DNA of 64,000 bases from Bacteroidota bacterium (GTDB taxonomy: Bacteria > Bacteroidota > Bacteroidia > Bacteroidales > Porphyromonadaceae). The position numbers and the translations under genes are program-made. Of the stretch, positions 28,164 through 36,983 are shown piece by piece. Under the pieces are notes generated by a model, which was not told the origin of the DNA, searched no databases, and saw only the letters and a program-made list of their open reading frames with translations. The stretch covers positions 124,001 to 188,000 of the forward strand of contig JAEWWU010000013.1 of assembly GCA_023396255.1 (NCBI GenBank). Direction: 5' to 3'. Each line of letters opens with the position of its first letter. Positions within the stretch are counted from its first letter, which is position 1.

Positions 28164-28526
28164 ATGAAAGAGGAATATGTTCCTACGGTGAGAGAGTTTC
28201 AGACAGAGGTGGATCGATGGATTCGCACTTATGGGGTGACGTACTTTGATGTATTGACTAATATGGCGATTTTGACCGAGGAGGTGGGCGAAGTTGCTCG
28301 CATCATTGCTCGTCGCTATGGGATGCAAAGTGAAAAAGAGAGCGACAAGGAAAAAGATTTAGCGGACGAGTTGGCGGATGTTTTATGGGTTGTTGCTTGC
28401 ATTGCCAACCAGACGGGAATCGACCTCACAAAAGCCATTGAAAAGAACCTTGCCAAGAAAACCCAAAGAGACAAAGATAGACACGTAAATAACTATAAAT
28501 TAGAGAATTATGATAGAAATAAATAG
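28164..28526 (+). CDS. MazG-like nucleotide pyrophosphohydrolase
   Basis: This 120-residue protein has the MazG/dUTPase-like all-alpha metal-binding pattern, with ILTEEVGEVARI (EExxE-like) and later DELADVLWVVACIA (ExxD). Family members hydrolyse nucleoside triphosphates to monophosphates, often as house-cleaning enzymes. It starts 13 bases after dtd, and its last 17 bases overlap deoC, which suggests coupled nucleotide metabolism. The precise substrate cannot be read from sequence. Confidence 0.9.
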   Translation: MKEEYVPTVREFQTEVDRWIRTYGVTYFDVLTNMAILTEEVGEVARIIARRYGMQSEKESDKEKDLADELADVLWVVACIANQTGIDLTKAIEKNLAKKTQRDKDRHVNNYKLENYDRNK

Positions 28527-29376
28527 GGCAGAAGAAGCTTTTTCTAAGTTTCATCCTTGCGGAACTTCGACCGAAATAATGGCACAAGTGGAGCATTTAT
28601 TGGCGGAGCACTTGGAACAGTATAACCGTTTGGAAGTGTATAGAAATTTGTATGGATGTCTAGATTATACGTCACTCCGAGGGGGAGATACAGAAGAGAG
28701 TGTTGCCAAAATGGTTATGCGCATCAATGATTTGGAGGGGAGCAATCCCAATTGCCCCAACATTGCAGGGATTTGTGTTTATCCTGCACTGTTGGCAACG
28801 GTGCGCGATACGCTGACCGCTCAGGAAGTGCGTTTGATTTCGGTTTGCGGAGGTTTTCCCGCTTCACAAACATTTGCGGAGGTAAAAATAGCCGAAACGG
28901 CTTTGGCGGTGGCAGAGGGGGCAGAAGAGATAGACATTGTGCTCAATTTGAATCGCTTTTTGTCGGGAGATTATGAGGCTTGTGCCGAAGAAATAGAGGA
29001 GATTAAAGAGAGTTGCCGAGGAGCTAAACTCAAGGTTATTATCGAGAGTGGGCTTCTTGCAGATGCGGATGCCATTCGTCGAGCTTCTATTTTGGCTCTT
29101 TTCAGTGGAGCCGATTTTATTAAAACCTCTACTGGAAAGGAATACCCGGGAGCCTCTTTAGAAGCTGTGTTTGTTATGTGCCAGGTTTTGAAAGAGTATC
29201 ACGAAAAGTTTGGTCAGCGTCGAGGTCTAAAGGTGAGCGGAGGGGTACGTACTCCTGAAGATGCCCTCAAGTTCTATTGTATCGCAGCACAAGTTTTGGG
29301 CGATGAATGGCTTACCCCGGAACTGTTTCGTATTGGAGCAAGTTCATTGGAGGAAGTTTTGCGAGAGAAGTGTTGA
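28510..29376 (+). CDS. deoC: Deoxyribose-phosphate aldolase
   Basis: This 288-residue TIM-barrel aldolase cleaves 2-deoxyribose-5-phosphate to glyceraldehyde-3-phosphate and acetaldehyde. GADFIKTSTGKE contains the Schiff-base lysine and GLKVSGGVRTPED the second essential lysine; LKVIIESGLL is also conserved. The start overlaps the MazG-like stop by 17 bases. A strong terminator follows, so this is probably the last gene of the mnmG operon. Confidence 0.95.
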   Translation: MIEINRAEEAFSKFHPCGTSTEIMAQVEHLLAEHLEQYNRLEVYRNLYGCLDYTSLRGGDTEESVAKMVMRINDLEGSNPNCPNIAGICVYPALLATVRDTLTAQEVRLISVCGGFPASQTFAEVKIAETALAVAEGAEEIDIVLNLNRFLSGDYEACAEEIEEIKESCRGAKLKVIIESGLLADADAIRRASILALFSGADFIKTSTGKEYPGASLEAVFVMCQVLKEYHEKFGQRRGLKVSGGVRTPEDALKFYCIAAQVLGDEWLTPELFRIGASSLEEVLREKC

Positions 29377-29459
29377 TTTTTTATACGAAAAACAGATCCG
29401 AGTTTATCGGGAGTTTTTTCGGCAGTTTTTTCGGCAGTTTTGAAGTGATATTGCCACAG

Positions 29460-29501
29460 TAGGGCGAACTTTCTGAATAGGGAGGGTTCGCCCTATTTTT
29501 T
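29460..29501 (+). terminator. Terminator after deoC
   Basis: TAGGGCGAAC (29460-29469) pairs with GTTCGCCCTA (29486-29495), followed by TTTTTT. It lies 84 bases past the deoC stop. A tandem TTTTTTCGGCAG pair (29414-29437) precedes it. Confidence 0.85.
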
Positions 29502-29672
29502 GAATAATCGCGTTTGTGCGCTTAGATTTGACGTACGGGAGAGAGGGTTTATTTTCCCAGCAGGAAGAAATTTAGCAGAATGGCGATAGCCCTGAGGTAT
29601 TTCGGGAACTGCTCCGATCAAGCAAAAAGCTATTCTCCAAAATGGAGCTATTTGTCGCATTCTCTGTTTTTG

Positions 29673-29879
29673 TCAAGATGGCTCCGAGGTTAGCGATGCC
29701 AAGAGGTTGCGGATGCGCTCGTCGGCTTGTGTGAGTTGTTTGCGACAATGGGCTATGAGTTTAACGGCCTCTTCTGTCTTTTGGGTGAGAAGATCCACAT
29801 CCATCTCGCCTTGTTCTATTTCTTGTACAATGGCTTCCAGCTGCTCCATCGCTTGGGTGTAGGTGATTTTTCCCTGCAT
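29673..29879 (-). CDS. xseB: Exodeoxyribonuclease VII small subunit
   Basis: This 68-residue protein has the family pattern TYTQAMEQLEAIVQEIEQGEMDVDLL ending in a basic helix (CRKQLTQADERIRNLL). It binds the XseA large subunit in the nuclease that degrades single-stranded DNA. xseA is not in this window, so the pair is unlinked here. The gene is divergent from dcp. Confidence 0.9.
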   Translation of the reverse strand: MQGKITYTQAMEQLEAIVQEIEQGEMDVDLLTQKTEEAVKLIAHCRKQLTQADERIRNLLASLTSEPS

Positions 29880-29909
29880 TGTGTCTGTACCTAAATCGTT
29901 ATTTAATTG

Positions 29910-29917
29910 TATTTTTG
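29910..29917 (+). promoter_or_regulatory. Candidate -7 box TATTTTTG for dcp
   Basis: TATTTTTG fits TAnnTTTG and lies about 100 bases before the dcp start. It is the only such plus-strand box in the divergent region. Confidence 0.3.
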
Positions 29918-29971
29918 TCCCTTAGAGATTTTTTTGTCCCTCAAAAAGGGAAGAAAATTCCAAAACCAATA

Positions 29972-29979
29972 CAAATATA
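29972..29979 (-). promoter_or_regulatory. Candidate -7 box TATATTTG for xseB
   Basis: The minus strand reads TATATTTG 92 bases upstream of the xseB ATG. AT-rich context raises the chance of a random match. Confidence 0.3.
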
Positions 29980-30015
29980 AAACAATTAGAAAGGATAGAA
30001 ATTAACGAACTTATT

Positions 30016-32133
30016 ATGATGAAAAAACTTTTAACGGCTGCGGCAATGGCTGCTTCCCTTTTTGCTTGTAACACCAATAAGGATGCAGGCGTCAGCAGCA
30101 ATCCACTTATTAACCCCGATAGCAATATGTATATGAATGCTCCGGATTTTGCTTCTATCAAAATAGAGCACTTTACCGAAGGTTTCGAAAAAGGTTTTGA
30201 GCAACAAAACCAAGAAATAGAAGCCATTGTAAACAACAGCGAAGCTCCCACGTTTGACAACACTATTTTAGCATTGGAAAAGAGTGGTGAAATTCTCTCT
30301 CGCACTTCTTCTGTTTTCTTTGCTTTGGCCAGTGCGGATACCAATGACGAAATTAGAAAAATTGAAGCCGAGTACGCTCCCAAGCTATCAGCTCATAATG
30401 ATGCCAGATACCTCAACGATAAACTCTTTGCTCGTATCAAGAGCGTGTACGAAAATTCGGATCAACTCGACCCCGCTCAAAAGCGTCTTACCAAGATCTA
30501 TTATGACAATTTTGTGATGGCCGGAGCCAATCTCGAAGCCGCTGCCAAGGAAGAACTCAAAAAGCTCAACGAGCGTGAGGCCACCCTCCTTACTCAATTC
30601 GGCAACAAGTTGACCGATGCCACCAATGTTCCTGTTCTTTTCGAGAGTAAAGAGTTGCTCGATGGCTTGAGTGAAGGCGAATTGAAAGAAGCTGCCGACT
30701 TGGCCGCCGAAGAGGGGCAAAAGGGCAAGTATATGATTCGTTTGGTAAATACAACCCAACAACCGGTGATGGTTAAACTCAACAACCGCGATGCTCGCAA
30801 GCGTGTTCTGGAGGCGAGTATGAACCGTTGTTCTTTGGGGGATGCCAATGATACACACGCCATTATTGCCGAGTTGGCTGAGTTGCGTGCCAAGAAAGCC
30901 AATCTTTTGGGATTCGATAACTATTCCGATTGGACCCTACAAAACACCCTTGCCAAGAATGCCAATACAGCCAAGAGTTTTTTGGCAGATTTGGCTAAGC
31001 TTTATATCCCCAAAGCCCAGGCCGATGCAAAAATGTTGCAAGACTATGCTCGCAAATCTCAAGGGAAAGAGTTTGTTTTGGAAGCGTGGGATTGGGACTA
31101 CTACGCCGAGAGATTGCGCAAGGAGCAGTATAGCGTCGATGAGGATTCTTTGATGCAGTACTTTGAGTTGAACAGCGTTTTGAATAACGGTGTTTTCTTC
31201 TCTGCCGAAAAACTCTACGGCCTTACTTTCAAGCAGCGTACCGATATTCCCGTTTACCATCCGGACGTAACGGTGTACGATATTTTCGATAAAGACGGTT
31301 CGGTAATTGCCCTGTTCTATTTCGATCCTTATGCACGTCCTTCTAAGAGCGGAGGGGCTTGGATGGGTGAATTTGTACAACAATCCCACCTCAAGAACCA
31401 ACGTCCCATTATCTACAATGTCTGCAACTTCAAAAAGCCAGCCAAAGAGGGGGGAGTATGCCTGCTCAGCTGGGATGAGGTAACCACTCTTTACCACGAA
31501 TTCGGACACGCTTTGCACGGTTTGTTGAGCGATCAACCTTACCCCACCATTGCCGGAACCAATACTCCGCGCGATTTTGTGGAGATGCCTTCTCAATTCA
31601 ACGAGCATTGGGCAAATGAACCTCAAGTTTTTGCCAATTATGCCAAACATCACAAAACGGGAGAACCTATGCCACAGGAGTTGCGCAACAAGATGCTCCA
31701 GGCGCAGTCTTTCAATCAGGCTTATGCGTTGGGCGAAAATATAGCCTCTTGCCTTTTGGATTTGTCTTGGCACACGCTTTCGGCAGGAACCCAGGTTGAG
31801 GACTTCCAAGCCTTTGAGAAAGAACAATTATCTAAGTACGGTATGTACAACCTGCAAATTCCTCCTCGTTACAAAGTGCCTTATTTCCGTCACATTTGGA
31901 GTAATGGCTATGCTTCGGGATATTACTCTTATCTCTGGGCAGAGGCTTTGGATAACGATGTCTTTGCCTGGTTCCAAAAGAATGGCGGTATGACTCCGGA
32001 AAATGGGGCTGTTTTGCGTAAGGCAATCCTTTCAGCAGGCAATAGCGTCGATTTGATGGAGGCATTTGCTTCTATTACAGGGCATACCAAGGCAGATATC
32101 AATCCTTTGCTTCAGGCCAGAGGGTTGAAGTAA
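30016..32133 (+). CDS. dcp: Dcp-type M3 family peptidyl-dipeptidase, predicted lipoprotein
   Basis: This 705-residue zinc peptidase has the M3 active site LYHEFGHALHG (His494, Glu495, His498), with the third ligand Glu expected in the downstream EMPSQFNEHW segment. FDPYARPSKSGGAW and the C-terminal GYYSYLWAEALDNDVFAWF are typical of the Dcp/oligopeptidase A branch. The N-terminus MMKKLLTAAAMAASLFAC has a lipobox ending at Cys18, so it is probably an envelope enzyme that removes C-terminal dipeptides from peptides. This fits an asaccharolytic, peptide-using lifestyle. It has single-gene organisation, with a hairpin following. Confidence 0.95.
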   Translation: MMKKLLTAAAMAASLFACNTNKDAGVSSNPLINPDSNMYMNAPDFASIKIEHFTEGFEKGFEQQNQEIEAIVNNSEAPTFDNTILALEKSGEILSRTSSVFFALASADTNDEIRKIEAEYAPKLSAHNDARYLNDKLFARIKSVYENSDQLDPAQKRLTKIYYDNFVMAGANLEAAAKEELKKLNEREATLLTQFGNKLTDATNVPVLFESKELLDGLSEGELKEAADLAAEEGQKGKYMIRLVNTTQQPVMVKLNNRDARKRVLEASMNRCSLGDANDTHAIIAELAELRAKKANLLGFDNYSDWTLQNTLAKNANTAKSFLADLAKLYIPKAQADAKMLQDYARKSQGKEFVLEAWDWDYYAERLRKEQYSVDEDSLMQYFELNSVLNNGVFFSAEKLYGLTFKQRTDIPVYHPDVTVYDIFDKDGSVIALFYFDPYARPSKSGGAWMGEFVQQSHLKNQRPIIYNVCNFKKPAKEGGVCLLSWDEVTTLYHEFGHALHGLLSDQPYPTIAGTNTPRDFVEMPSQFNEHWANEPQVFANYAKHHKTGEPMPQELRNKMLQAQSFNQAYALGENIASCLLDLSWHTLSAGTQVEDFQAFEKEQLSKYGMYNLQIPPRYKVPYFRHIWSNGYASGYYSYLWAEALDNDVFAWFQKNGGMTPENGAVLRKAILSAGNSVDLMEAFASITGHTKADINPLLQARGLK

Positions 32134-32189
32134 TCCTGGCAGAGAAGTGCCTCACCCTTCACATAGAGTGGGGGAGGTGTGAAAAGATA

Positions 32190-32235
32190 AGCCGACTGTT
32201 TTCGTCTTGTGGCGGAAGCTGTCGGCTCTTTTTTT
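32190..32235 (+). terminator. Terminator after dcp
   Basis: AGCCGAC (32190-32196) pairs with GTCGGCT (32221-32227), followed by CTTTTTTT. It lies 57 bases past the dcp stop. Confidence 0.65.
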
Positions 32236-32534
32236 GGTTCTATTATCGTTGCCCCCCCCTGTTTTGGGGCTATAGGAAGCTCTGTACGGAGTTTTTTGTC
32301 CGATAAGATTACCTTTCCCTTCCGAAAGGGTTGAACGACCTTTTCGGAGGAATTTGAGAGGGGAAATTGGAGTCTGATGATTGAGAGTGCTTCTCGAGTA
32401 AATTACAAATCCGATCACAAACGAAAACTCAACTGCAAACAGAGGCTTGTCCCCCGAAAAATGACACCCTTTCGGGAGGTTCTTTTCTCTCCGAGGAAGA
32501 GGAAACTTTATTAGTTCGGACAAAAAAATCGTTC

Positions 32535-32595
32535 GTTGGGAACTATTGAAATTTGGGAGGGAATTATCAAAAATTATTTCCCTCAAAATTTGCAA
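32535..32595 (+). repeat. GGGAACTAAT repeat family, copy 4 (short, rearranged)
   Basis: GGGAACTATT (32538) is followed 20 bases on by AGGGAATTAT and the inverse ATTTCCCTCAAAA (32575). The motif order differs from the long copies, which suggests a partial or rearranged element. Confidence 0.6.
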
Positions 32596-32745
32596 TTATC
32601 AGGGTCAAAATATGCAGTGGGAGGCTTTCATTGGAGGAGTCCCCGAATAGTTTCGGTGGAAAAGATGGGTGATGAATAGATTTACAGTAGAGATTTCCCC
32701 AACGTTGGACGTGTGCTGGGGTGGTTTTGTCTTCGTAAATGGCAA

Positions 32746-32788
32746 ACAAAAAAGACCGACACTCCCAAAAGATAGGGTGCGTCGATCT
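32746..32788 (-). terminator. Terminator after cyuA
   Basis: AGACCGAC (32753-32760) pairs with GTCGATCT (32781-32788), allowing one G-U pair, and is followed on the minus strand by seven T. It begins 28 bases beyond the cyuA stop. Confidence 0.7.
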
Positions 32789-32815
32789 TCTTTGTTTTGT
32801 GAAGTTGTTCTGTGC

Positions 32816-34144
32816 TTAGGCGTGCTTTTTGGAGGTCATAATATCGAGAACCAATTTGTCGGTGGCACTCATCCCCTCTTTCCCAATGTTGGTGAGGTTG
32901 TCCACCGTGCGGTCTATGTCGTCGTCTACCACCCCTTCGTTGCTGGTGACTACGCTCCCCTCCATTGCCAATAGTGCACTAAGCATAGCGGTGCTTACTC
33001 CGCTGCTCACTTTGAGGCTGCAGCTGGGTTTGGCCCCGTCACAGAGCATCCCGGTAATGTTTCCGACCATATTTTTGATGGCATATCCGGTTTGTGCCCT
33101 GCTCCCACCCAAGAGGTAGGTCAAGCCGCAGCTTGCACCGGTGGAGGCTACCACGCATCCGCAAAGAGCAGAAAGACGACCCAGCTTTTGTTTGATGTAT
33201 ATGACCATCAAGTTGCTCAACATAAGGGCACGTACTGTTTGCTCGTGGGTGCATTCCTGTTCCTGCGCAAAGGTCAGCACAGGCAGGGTCGCCGTGATGC
33301 CTTGGTTGCCACTGCCCGAGTTGCTCATTACGGTAAAGGGTGCTCCATCCATACGAGCATCGCAGGCGGCACTGGTTGCCGAGAGCATATTGGTCAGAGA
33401 GCTTTGACCAAGGTACTTTAGTCCCAAATCACCCTTGATCATCCGTCCCACGGCGTGCCCGTATCGGGTTTGCATCGAAGCTTCGGAGGCTGCTTTATTG
33501 AGGCGTGCCGCTTCCATAATGAATTCGATCTTTTCTAAAGGCATCTCCATAGCAAAGTTGTAAACCAAGTCGAAGGTCAGTTTGGGATCTTCTGTGTCGT
33601 TGGTTTGTGATTCCGAGGTGCCGCAACTCTCGGTCGGTGCTGTGTTCAATTCTTTTCCATTGTGTTTTAGGCTGACCAAACGGGTATGCGTCCCGGCTAT
33701 GATGGCAGAGGCCTCTTCGCCTTTCTTGTCGGTGATGATTACTTCTATGTAGAGTTTGTCCACATCACCCGGTTTTACGGCAATGTCTATGACGCCGCTT
33801 TCGACCAATTTTTTGGCGCGAAGGAGTTGATCGTTACTAAAGCCCTCCAATACGGTGAGTTGTTTCTCGGGAGCAGCAATAACGGTACCCAAAGCAATGG
33901 CAATGGGCAATCCTATCATCCCTGTTCCCGGTATTCCCACACCGAGGGCATTCTTGAGCACATTGGGGCTGAGAAGTACTTTTATTTGTTTCAGTTCGTC
34001 AGGATTGTCCTGTCCCAAAGCGTCGGCAGCGTGTGCTGTGGTTAAAGCTACTGCCACGGGTTCGGTACAGCCGGTTGCCGGAACAACTTCTCGTTGTATC
34101 AGATCAAGAATCTTTTCTTGCAATGTTGGGTCTATGGAAAGCAT
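32816..34144 (-). CDS. cyuA: L-cysteine desulfidase family protein (CyuA/UPF0597)
   Basis: This 442-residue protein has the N-terminal motif VVPATGCTEPVAVAL, SNSGSGNQGI in the middle and the cysteine-containing stretches ALCGCVVASTGASCG and LCDGAKPSCSLKVSSG. These cysteines and the serine-dehydratase-alpha fold fit the Fe-S enzymes that convert L-cysteine to pyruvate, ammonia and sulfide. Sulfide release from cysteine suits an oral anaerobe that ferments amino acids. It is upstream-flanked by an FHA gene in the same direction, 58 bases apart, so cotranscription is possible. The exact substrate (cysteine or serine) is inferred from family. Confidence 0.88.
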   Translation of the reverse strand: MLSIDPTLQEKILDLIQREVVPATGCTEPVAVALTTAHAADALGQDNPDELKQIKVLLSPNVLKNALGVGIPGTGMIGLPIAIALGTVIAAPEKQLTVLEGFSNDQLLRAKKLVESGVIDIAVKPGDVDKLYIEVIITDKKGEEASAIIAGTHTRLVSLKHNGKELNTAPTESCGTSESQTNDTEDPKLTFDLVYNFAMEMPLEKIEFIMEAARLNKAASEASMQTRYGHAVGRMIKGDLGLKYLGQSSLTNMLSATSAACDARMDGAPFTVMSNSGSGNQGITATLPVLTFAQEQECTHEQTVRALMLSNLMVIYIKQKLGRLSALCGCVVASTGASCGLTYLLGGSRAQTGYAIKNMVGNITGMLCDGAKPSCSLKVSSGVSTAMLSALLAMEGSVVTSNEGVVDDDIDRTVDNLTNIGKEGMSATDKLVLDIMTSKKHA

Positions 34145-34202
34145 AGCGTTGATTTCTGTTTTATGGTAAGGTATATGGTTTTTTGTTTCCGAGAGAGCGT
34201 TT

Positions 34203-34757
34203 TCAACCCTTGCGCCGGGAGGAGAACTCCTCTTCGACGGCCTCCGGTGATAGATAGATAAGCGTTGTGGCTCCGAGCGTTATGGTGTCACCCACGGAGA
34301 GGGGGCATTTTTCGGGTAAAAGAATTTCCACACCATTTACGAAGGTGCCGGTCATACTGTCGTTATCCATAATCTCGGCATCGCCTTGTGTAGAAACCCA
34401 CAGTTGTGCGTGATTTCGGTCCATACTGGGGTCATTGCTCTCGATAGGCAGGGTTACGGTTGTCCCTTTTCCGTTATTTCTTCCCAAAGTGTTGAGCCCC
34501 TCTCCCAAAGGTAATAGAGCCGAGTAGCCGAAAATATTTTCCACTACACGGAGATAACCCAATACATTGTGGGCATACGGGTAGGCTGATGAGTAGTATT
34601 CCTTGAACCGCTCCAAGGTGTTTCCCTTTAGCGAAAACCTAAGGCGCATCAGACAGCCCGGGCAGGTTAGTTGCACTTTTCCGTGTGCATCAGCATTGGC
34701 AAATATGCTGTTTTCGGCAATTTTCTTCTTGCACTTGGGACAGAGAATAAAGCTCAC
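34203..34757 (-). CDS. FHA domain protein with N-terminal zinc ribbon
   Basis: This 184-residue protein starts with a likely zinc ribbon (Cys6-xx-Cys9 and Cys32-xx-Cys35). A linker follows, then a forkhead-associated domain at about residues 85-170, with LGRNNG at 91-96, Ser111...RNH (114-116) and TFVNGVEI. FHA domains bind phosphothreonine peptides, so it may be a signalling adaptor. No kinase is nearby in the window. Confidence 0.88.
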   Translation of the reverse strand: MSFILCPKCKKKIAENSIFANADAHGKVQLTCPGCLMRLRFSLKGNTLERFKEYYSSAYPYAHNVLGYLRVVENIFGYSALLPLGEGLNTLGRNNGKGTTVTLPIESNDPSMDRNHAQLWVSTQGDAEIMDNDSMTGTFVNGVEILLPEKCPLSVGDTITLGATTLIYLSPEAVEEEFSSRRKG

Positions 34758-34817
34758 AATACAAATTCTTAGTTCGCTGTTACTGATTTTGAAGGATGAT
34801 ACCTATTTCTTTCGGCA

Positions 34818-34825
34818 CAAAAGTA
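34818..34825 (-). promoter_or_regulatory. Candidate -7 box TACTTTTG for the FHA gene
   Basis: The minus strand reads TACTTTTG, 60 bases upstream of the ATG at 34757, in a spacer where no other minus-strand box is visible. Confidence 0.4.
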
Positions 34826-34839
34826 ATAATAATAGTGCT

Positions 34840-35204
34840 TAACGGTAACGGATGGCTCCCATTGTTTCGGGAGATATTCCGAGAATAGTGAATTGATCCG
34901 TGTGGTATCGGGAGGATTGCCCTAAAGGGGAGGAGGATAGAAATTTGTTGTTTTGTAGGGGTTGTTTTTTGATTCAGAGGCTTTTTGCAGAGGTCTACAA
35001 GGGATTTTGCATCTCTCTTTTACGGACGCAGGCTGTTTTTTTGTTTCAGCGTTGGAAAAGTAAAGGATTTTATAATATCGAATTAAAGAGTTAATTGTTG
35101 TTGATAGGGGGGGTAAATTCTTTTTTTTCAGTTCTTTGCATCAAAAATAGCTCCGATAGAGAGGAGTTGGTTTGGGTTTTTTTGAATCAAAAAAGAAACA
35201 GAGT
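34840..35204. other. Spacer before the small ORF and lipoprotein pair
   Basis: This 365-base divergent spacer has no gene. It should contain the plus-strand promoter for the small ORF, but I see no clear TAnnTTTG box; the region has a run of seven G at 35107-35113 and T-rich tracts. Confidence 0.45.
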
Positions 35205-35351
35205 ATGAGAAAAAAGTACGAAGCTCCACAAGTAGAACGAGTGGACATCGTTCTAATCAGTAGTCTATTGTCAAATAGTCCTGAATGGAACGGACAGTTT
35301 GACAACCCAATGTGGTATACAGACGACGAAGCAGAGTGGGAAATTCCCTAA
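35205..35351 (+). CDS. Small ORF, 48 aa, upstream of an EF-hand-like lipoprotein
   Basis: The ATG at 35205 opens a 48-codon frame ending TAA at 35351. The product begins MRKKYEAPQVERVDIVLISS and continues LLSNSPEWNGQFDNPMW with an acidic, Trp-rich tail ending EWEIP. The start KKYEAPxVExVxI resembles short Bacteroidales peptides often encoded just upstream of surface proteins; their function is not established. A purine-rich stretch precedes the ATG and the next gene starts 24 bases after the stop, so the pair is probably cotranscribed. It is too short for most gene callers. Confidence 0.6.
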   Translation: MRKKYEAPQVERVDIVLISSLLSNSPEWNGQFDNPMWYTDDEAEWEIP

Positions 35352-35375
35352 GTTAAATCCTAAAAAGACTTACAA

Positions 35376-36860
35376 ATGAAAACAAAAACAGTCGTAAATA
35401 TCGTATTATTGTTGGCTATTGTTTTGGGAGTGTTTTCTTGCAGAAAAGGAGAACTCAAGGAGCCGACAAAGCAAGTAGAAAATATCGTTGAATTCAAAGT
35501 CGAATTGCCCAATGATCTGAGAATGGGATTTTTGCAAACCTCTGCGGATAAGGTATACCCGGCCTTTAATGTGGGTGATATAATCTATGCATACAAATTG
35601 TCAGAAGGTAAAGTTAGCAAGCAAAGTGAGCAGAAAATAGTTAGCGTGGAGATTGATAAGTCCGGCTTCTATGTGGGGACATTCAGATTTGCATTGCCCG
35701 AAAAATTTGACAAAATCCTCTTCACCTGTGTGCCCCTCAAAGTGAGCGAAGACAAGAAGCATCTACTCCTCTATCCCTCTCCCTCTTTTCAGCGGCTCAA
35801 TGCTGAGGATGCCGTTGTTTCGAGGTTCAGCCAAGTGCCGGCCTACGCTGTTTGGGAGAAAAAGACAGCTCCGATAGCAACCGAGATCATTAAATTCACG
35901 GTTAATGGTTCTGTTATGTTTGTTGAGCTCGATAACCAAACCCAAAGCGAGGTTACAGGTGTGCTTTCGTGGTCAGCCACCGATAAAAACGGAGGAGGAA
36001 TCTATCCCGAGCTACAAGATGATTTTATAAGTGATAGCTCGTTCAAAAACATTACGTTCGAGGGAGACAACTTTGAATTCAAATCGAATGCTTCCGTAAT
36101 ACTCAAACCGGGGAGAAATTATTTAGCAACCTACCTTCGTCCAAAAGAAACAGTGACTCCGAATGAGTTGCAACTTTCTTGGCAAAAAGAGGGCAGCACA
36201 GAGAAAAAGAGTACGGAAAAGATTATTAGAAAGAAAGAAACCAAGTGGCTCAAAAATCAACTGATTCTCTTGCCTCCGGTTCTTTACCAAACGGATGGAA
36301 GTCTTGCGTGGTACAAGCGTCCGTCAAAGCCAACCAGTCCCTTGATAAGAATTATATCCTCGGTGAATAGAGATAACTTCAGTGTTAGGCTAAATGCGGA
36401 AGAAGCCGATCAAAAAGATGTTTGGGTAGATACAAACAACAACGGAAAGTTCGACCCCGATGAGTTGGTACCTGCCGAGTACTTCGGAGGGAGCAAGACA
36501 AAGGTTTTTGATATGACACAGGGGCTTAGCCGACAAAAATTAACCTTCTATGGAAAATTGACCAAGTTGGAAATAGTTGCCCAATCCTTAACGGAAGTGC
36601 ATCTTAGTGGGGTCGATCCTAAGATAAAGGAGTTGGTTCTCTATGGCAATTCGATCAAGGGAGACAAGATGGACAAGCTGATAGAGTCGTTGCCGAATCG
36701 CTCGACAATGGGAGACGCAAACTTCGGAAAACTGGTTGCCGTGAGAAAAGCAGTATCTTCTTTGGACGACAATGTGGTAACCAAGGCGCAAGTGGCAAAG
36801 GCAAAAGCTAAAGGTTGGATTGTGTACAACAATAACAACGAAGTGTATGAAGGAAGCTAA
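35376..36860 (+). CDS. Fimbrillin-like lipoprotein with C-terminal EF-hand-like module
   Basis: This 494-residue protein has a lipoprotein signal (MKTKTVVNIVLLLAIVLGVFSC, lipobox Cys22). Residues ~35-310 look like a fimbrillin-type beta domain (VEFKVELPNDLRMGF, FNVGDIIYAYKLSEG, VMFVELDNQTQSEVTGV). From residue ~322 a module related to those in the protein at 19306-21291 appears: VWVDTNNNGKFDPDE with EF-hand-like loop 352-363, then KLTFYGKLTKLEIVAQSLTE and LIESLPNRSTMG ... AKAKGWIVYN. There is no T9SS tail, so anchoring is by lipid. It may be a calcium-binding surface subunit; the ligand is unknown. A strong terminator follows. Confidence 0.75.
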   Translation: MKTKTVVNIVLLLAIVLGVFSCRKGELKEPTKQVENIVEFKVELPNDLRMGFLQTSADKVYPAFNVGDIIYAYKLSEGKVSKQSEQKIVSVEIDKSGFYVGTFRFALPEKFDKILFTCVPLKVSEDKKHLLLYPSPSFQRLNAEDAVVSRFSQVPAYAVWEKKTAPIATEIIKFTVNGSVMFVELDNQTQSEVTGVLSWSATDKNGGGIYPELQDDFISDSSFKNITFEGDNFEFKSNASVILKPGRNYLATYLRPKETVTPNELQLSWQKEGSTEKKSTEKIIRKKETKWLKNQLILLPPVLYQTDGSLAWYKRPSKPTSPLIRIISSVNRDNFSVRLNAEEADQKDVWVDTNNNGKFDPDELVPAEYFGGSKTKVFDMTQGLSRQKLTFYGKLTKLEIVAQSLTEVHLSGVDPKIKELVLYGNSIKGDKMDKLIESLPNRSTMGDANFGKLVAVRKAVSSLDDNVVTKAQVAKAKAKGWIVYNNNNEVYEGS

Positions 36861-36889
36861 GTAAGCATATAAGAAGATCTACTTCTTAA

Positions 36890-36933
36890 AAAGAGCCGAG
36901 TTCAACAATCTCAATCGTTGAACTCGGCTCTTT
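36890..36933. terminator. Bidirectional terminator between the lipoprotein gene and fmt
   Basis: A perfect 17-bp stem (36890-36906 with 36917-36933, core GAGCCGAGTTCAAC) is flanked by T-rich sequence on both strands. It can therefore end the plus-strand lipoprotein transcript and the minus-strand tsaC-fmt transcript. Confidence 0.9.
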
Positions 36934-36983
36934 CTTTTGTCCTCTTGATGTACCCTCAAGGAGACATTTGTGCAAAAATATTC

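Larger units (their letters stand above)
32134..32815. other. Convergent spacer with terminators and a repeat copy
   Basis: These 682 bases between convergent dcp and cyuA hold a terminator for each gene and a diverged GGGAACTAAT repeat. Small open frames here are not supported as genes. Confidence 0.55.

Noticed and set aside
29414..29441. Tandem TTTTTTCGGCAG units after deoC
   Set aside because: Only two units; probably simple T-rich slippage ahead of the terminator.
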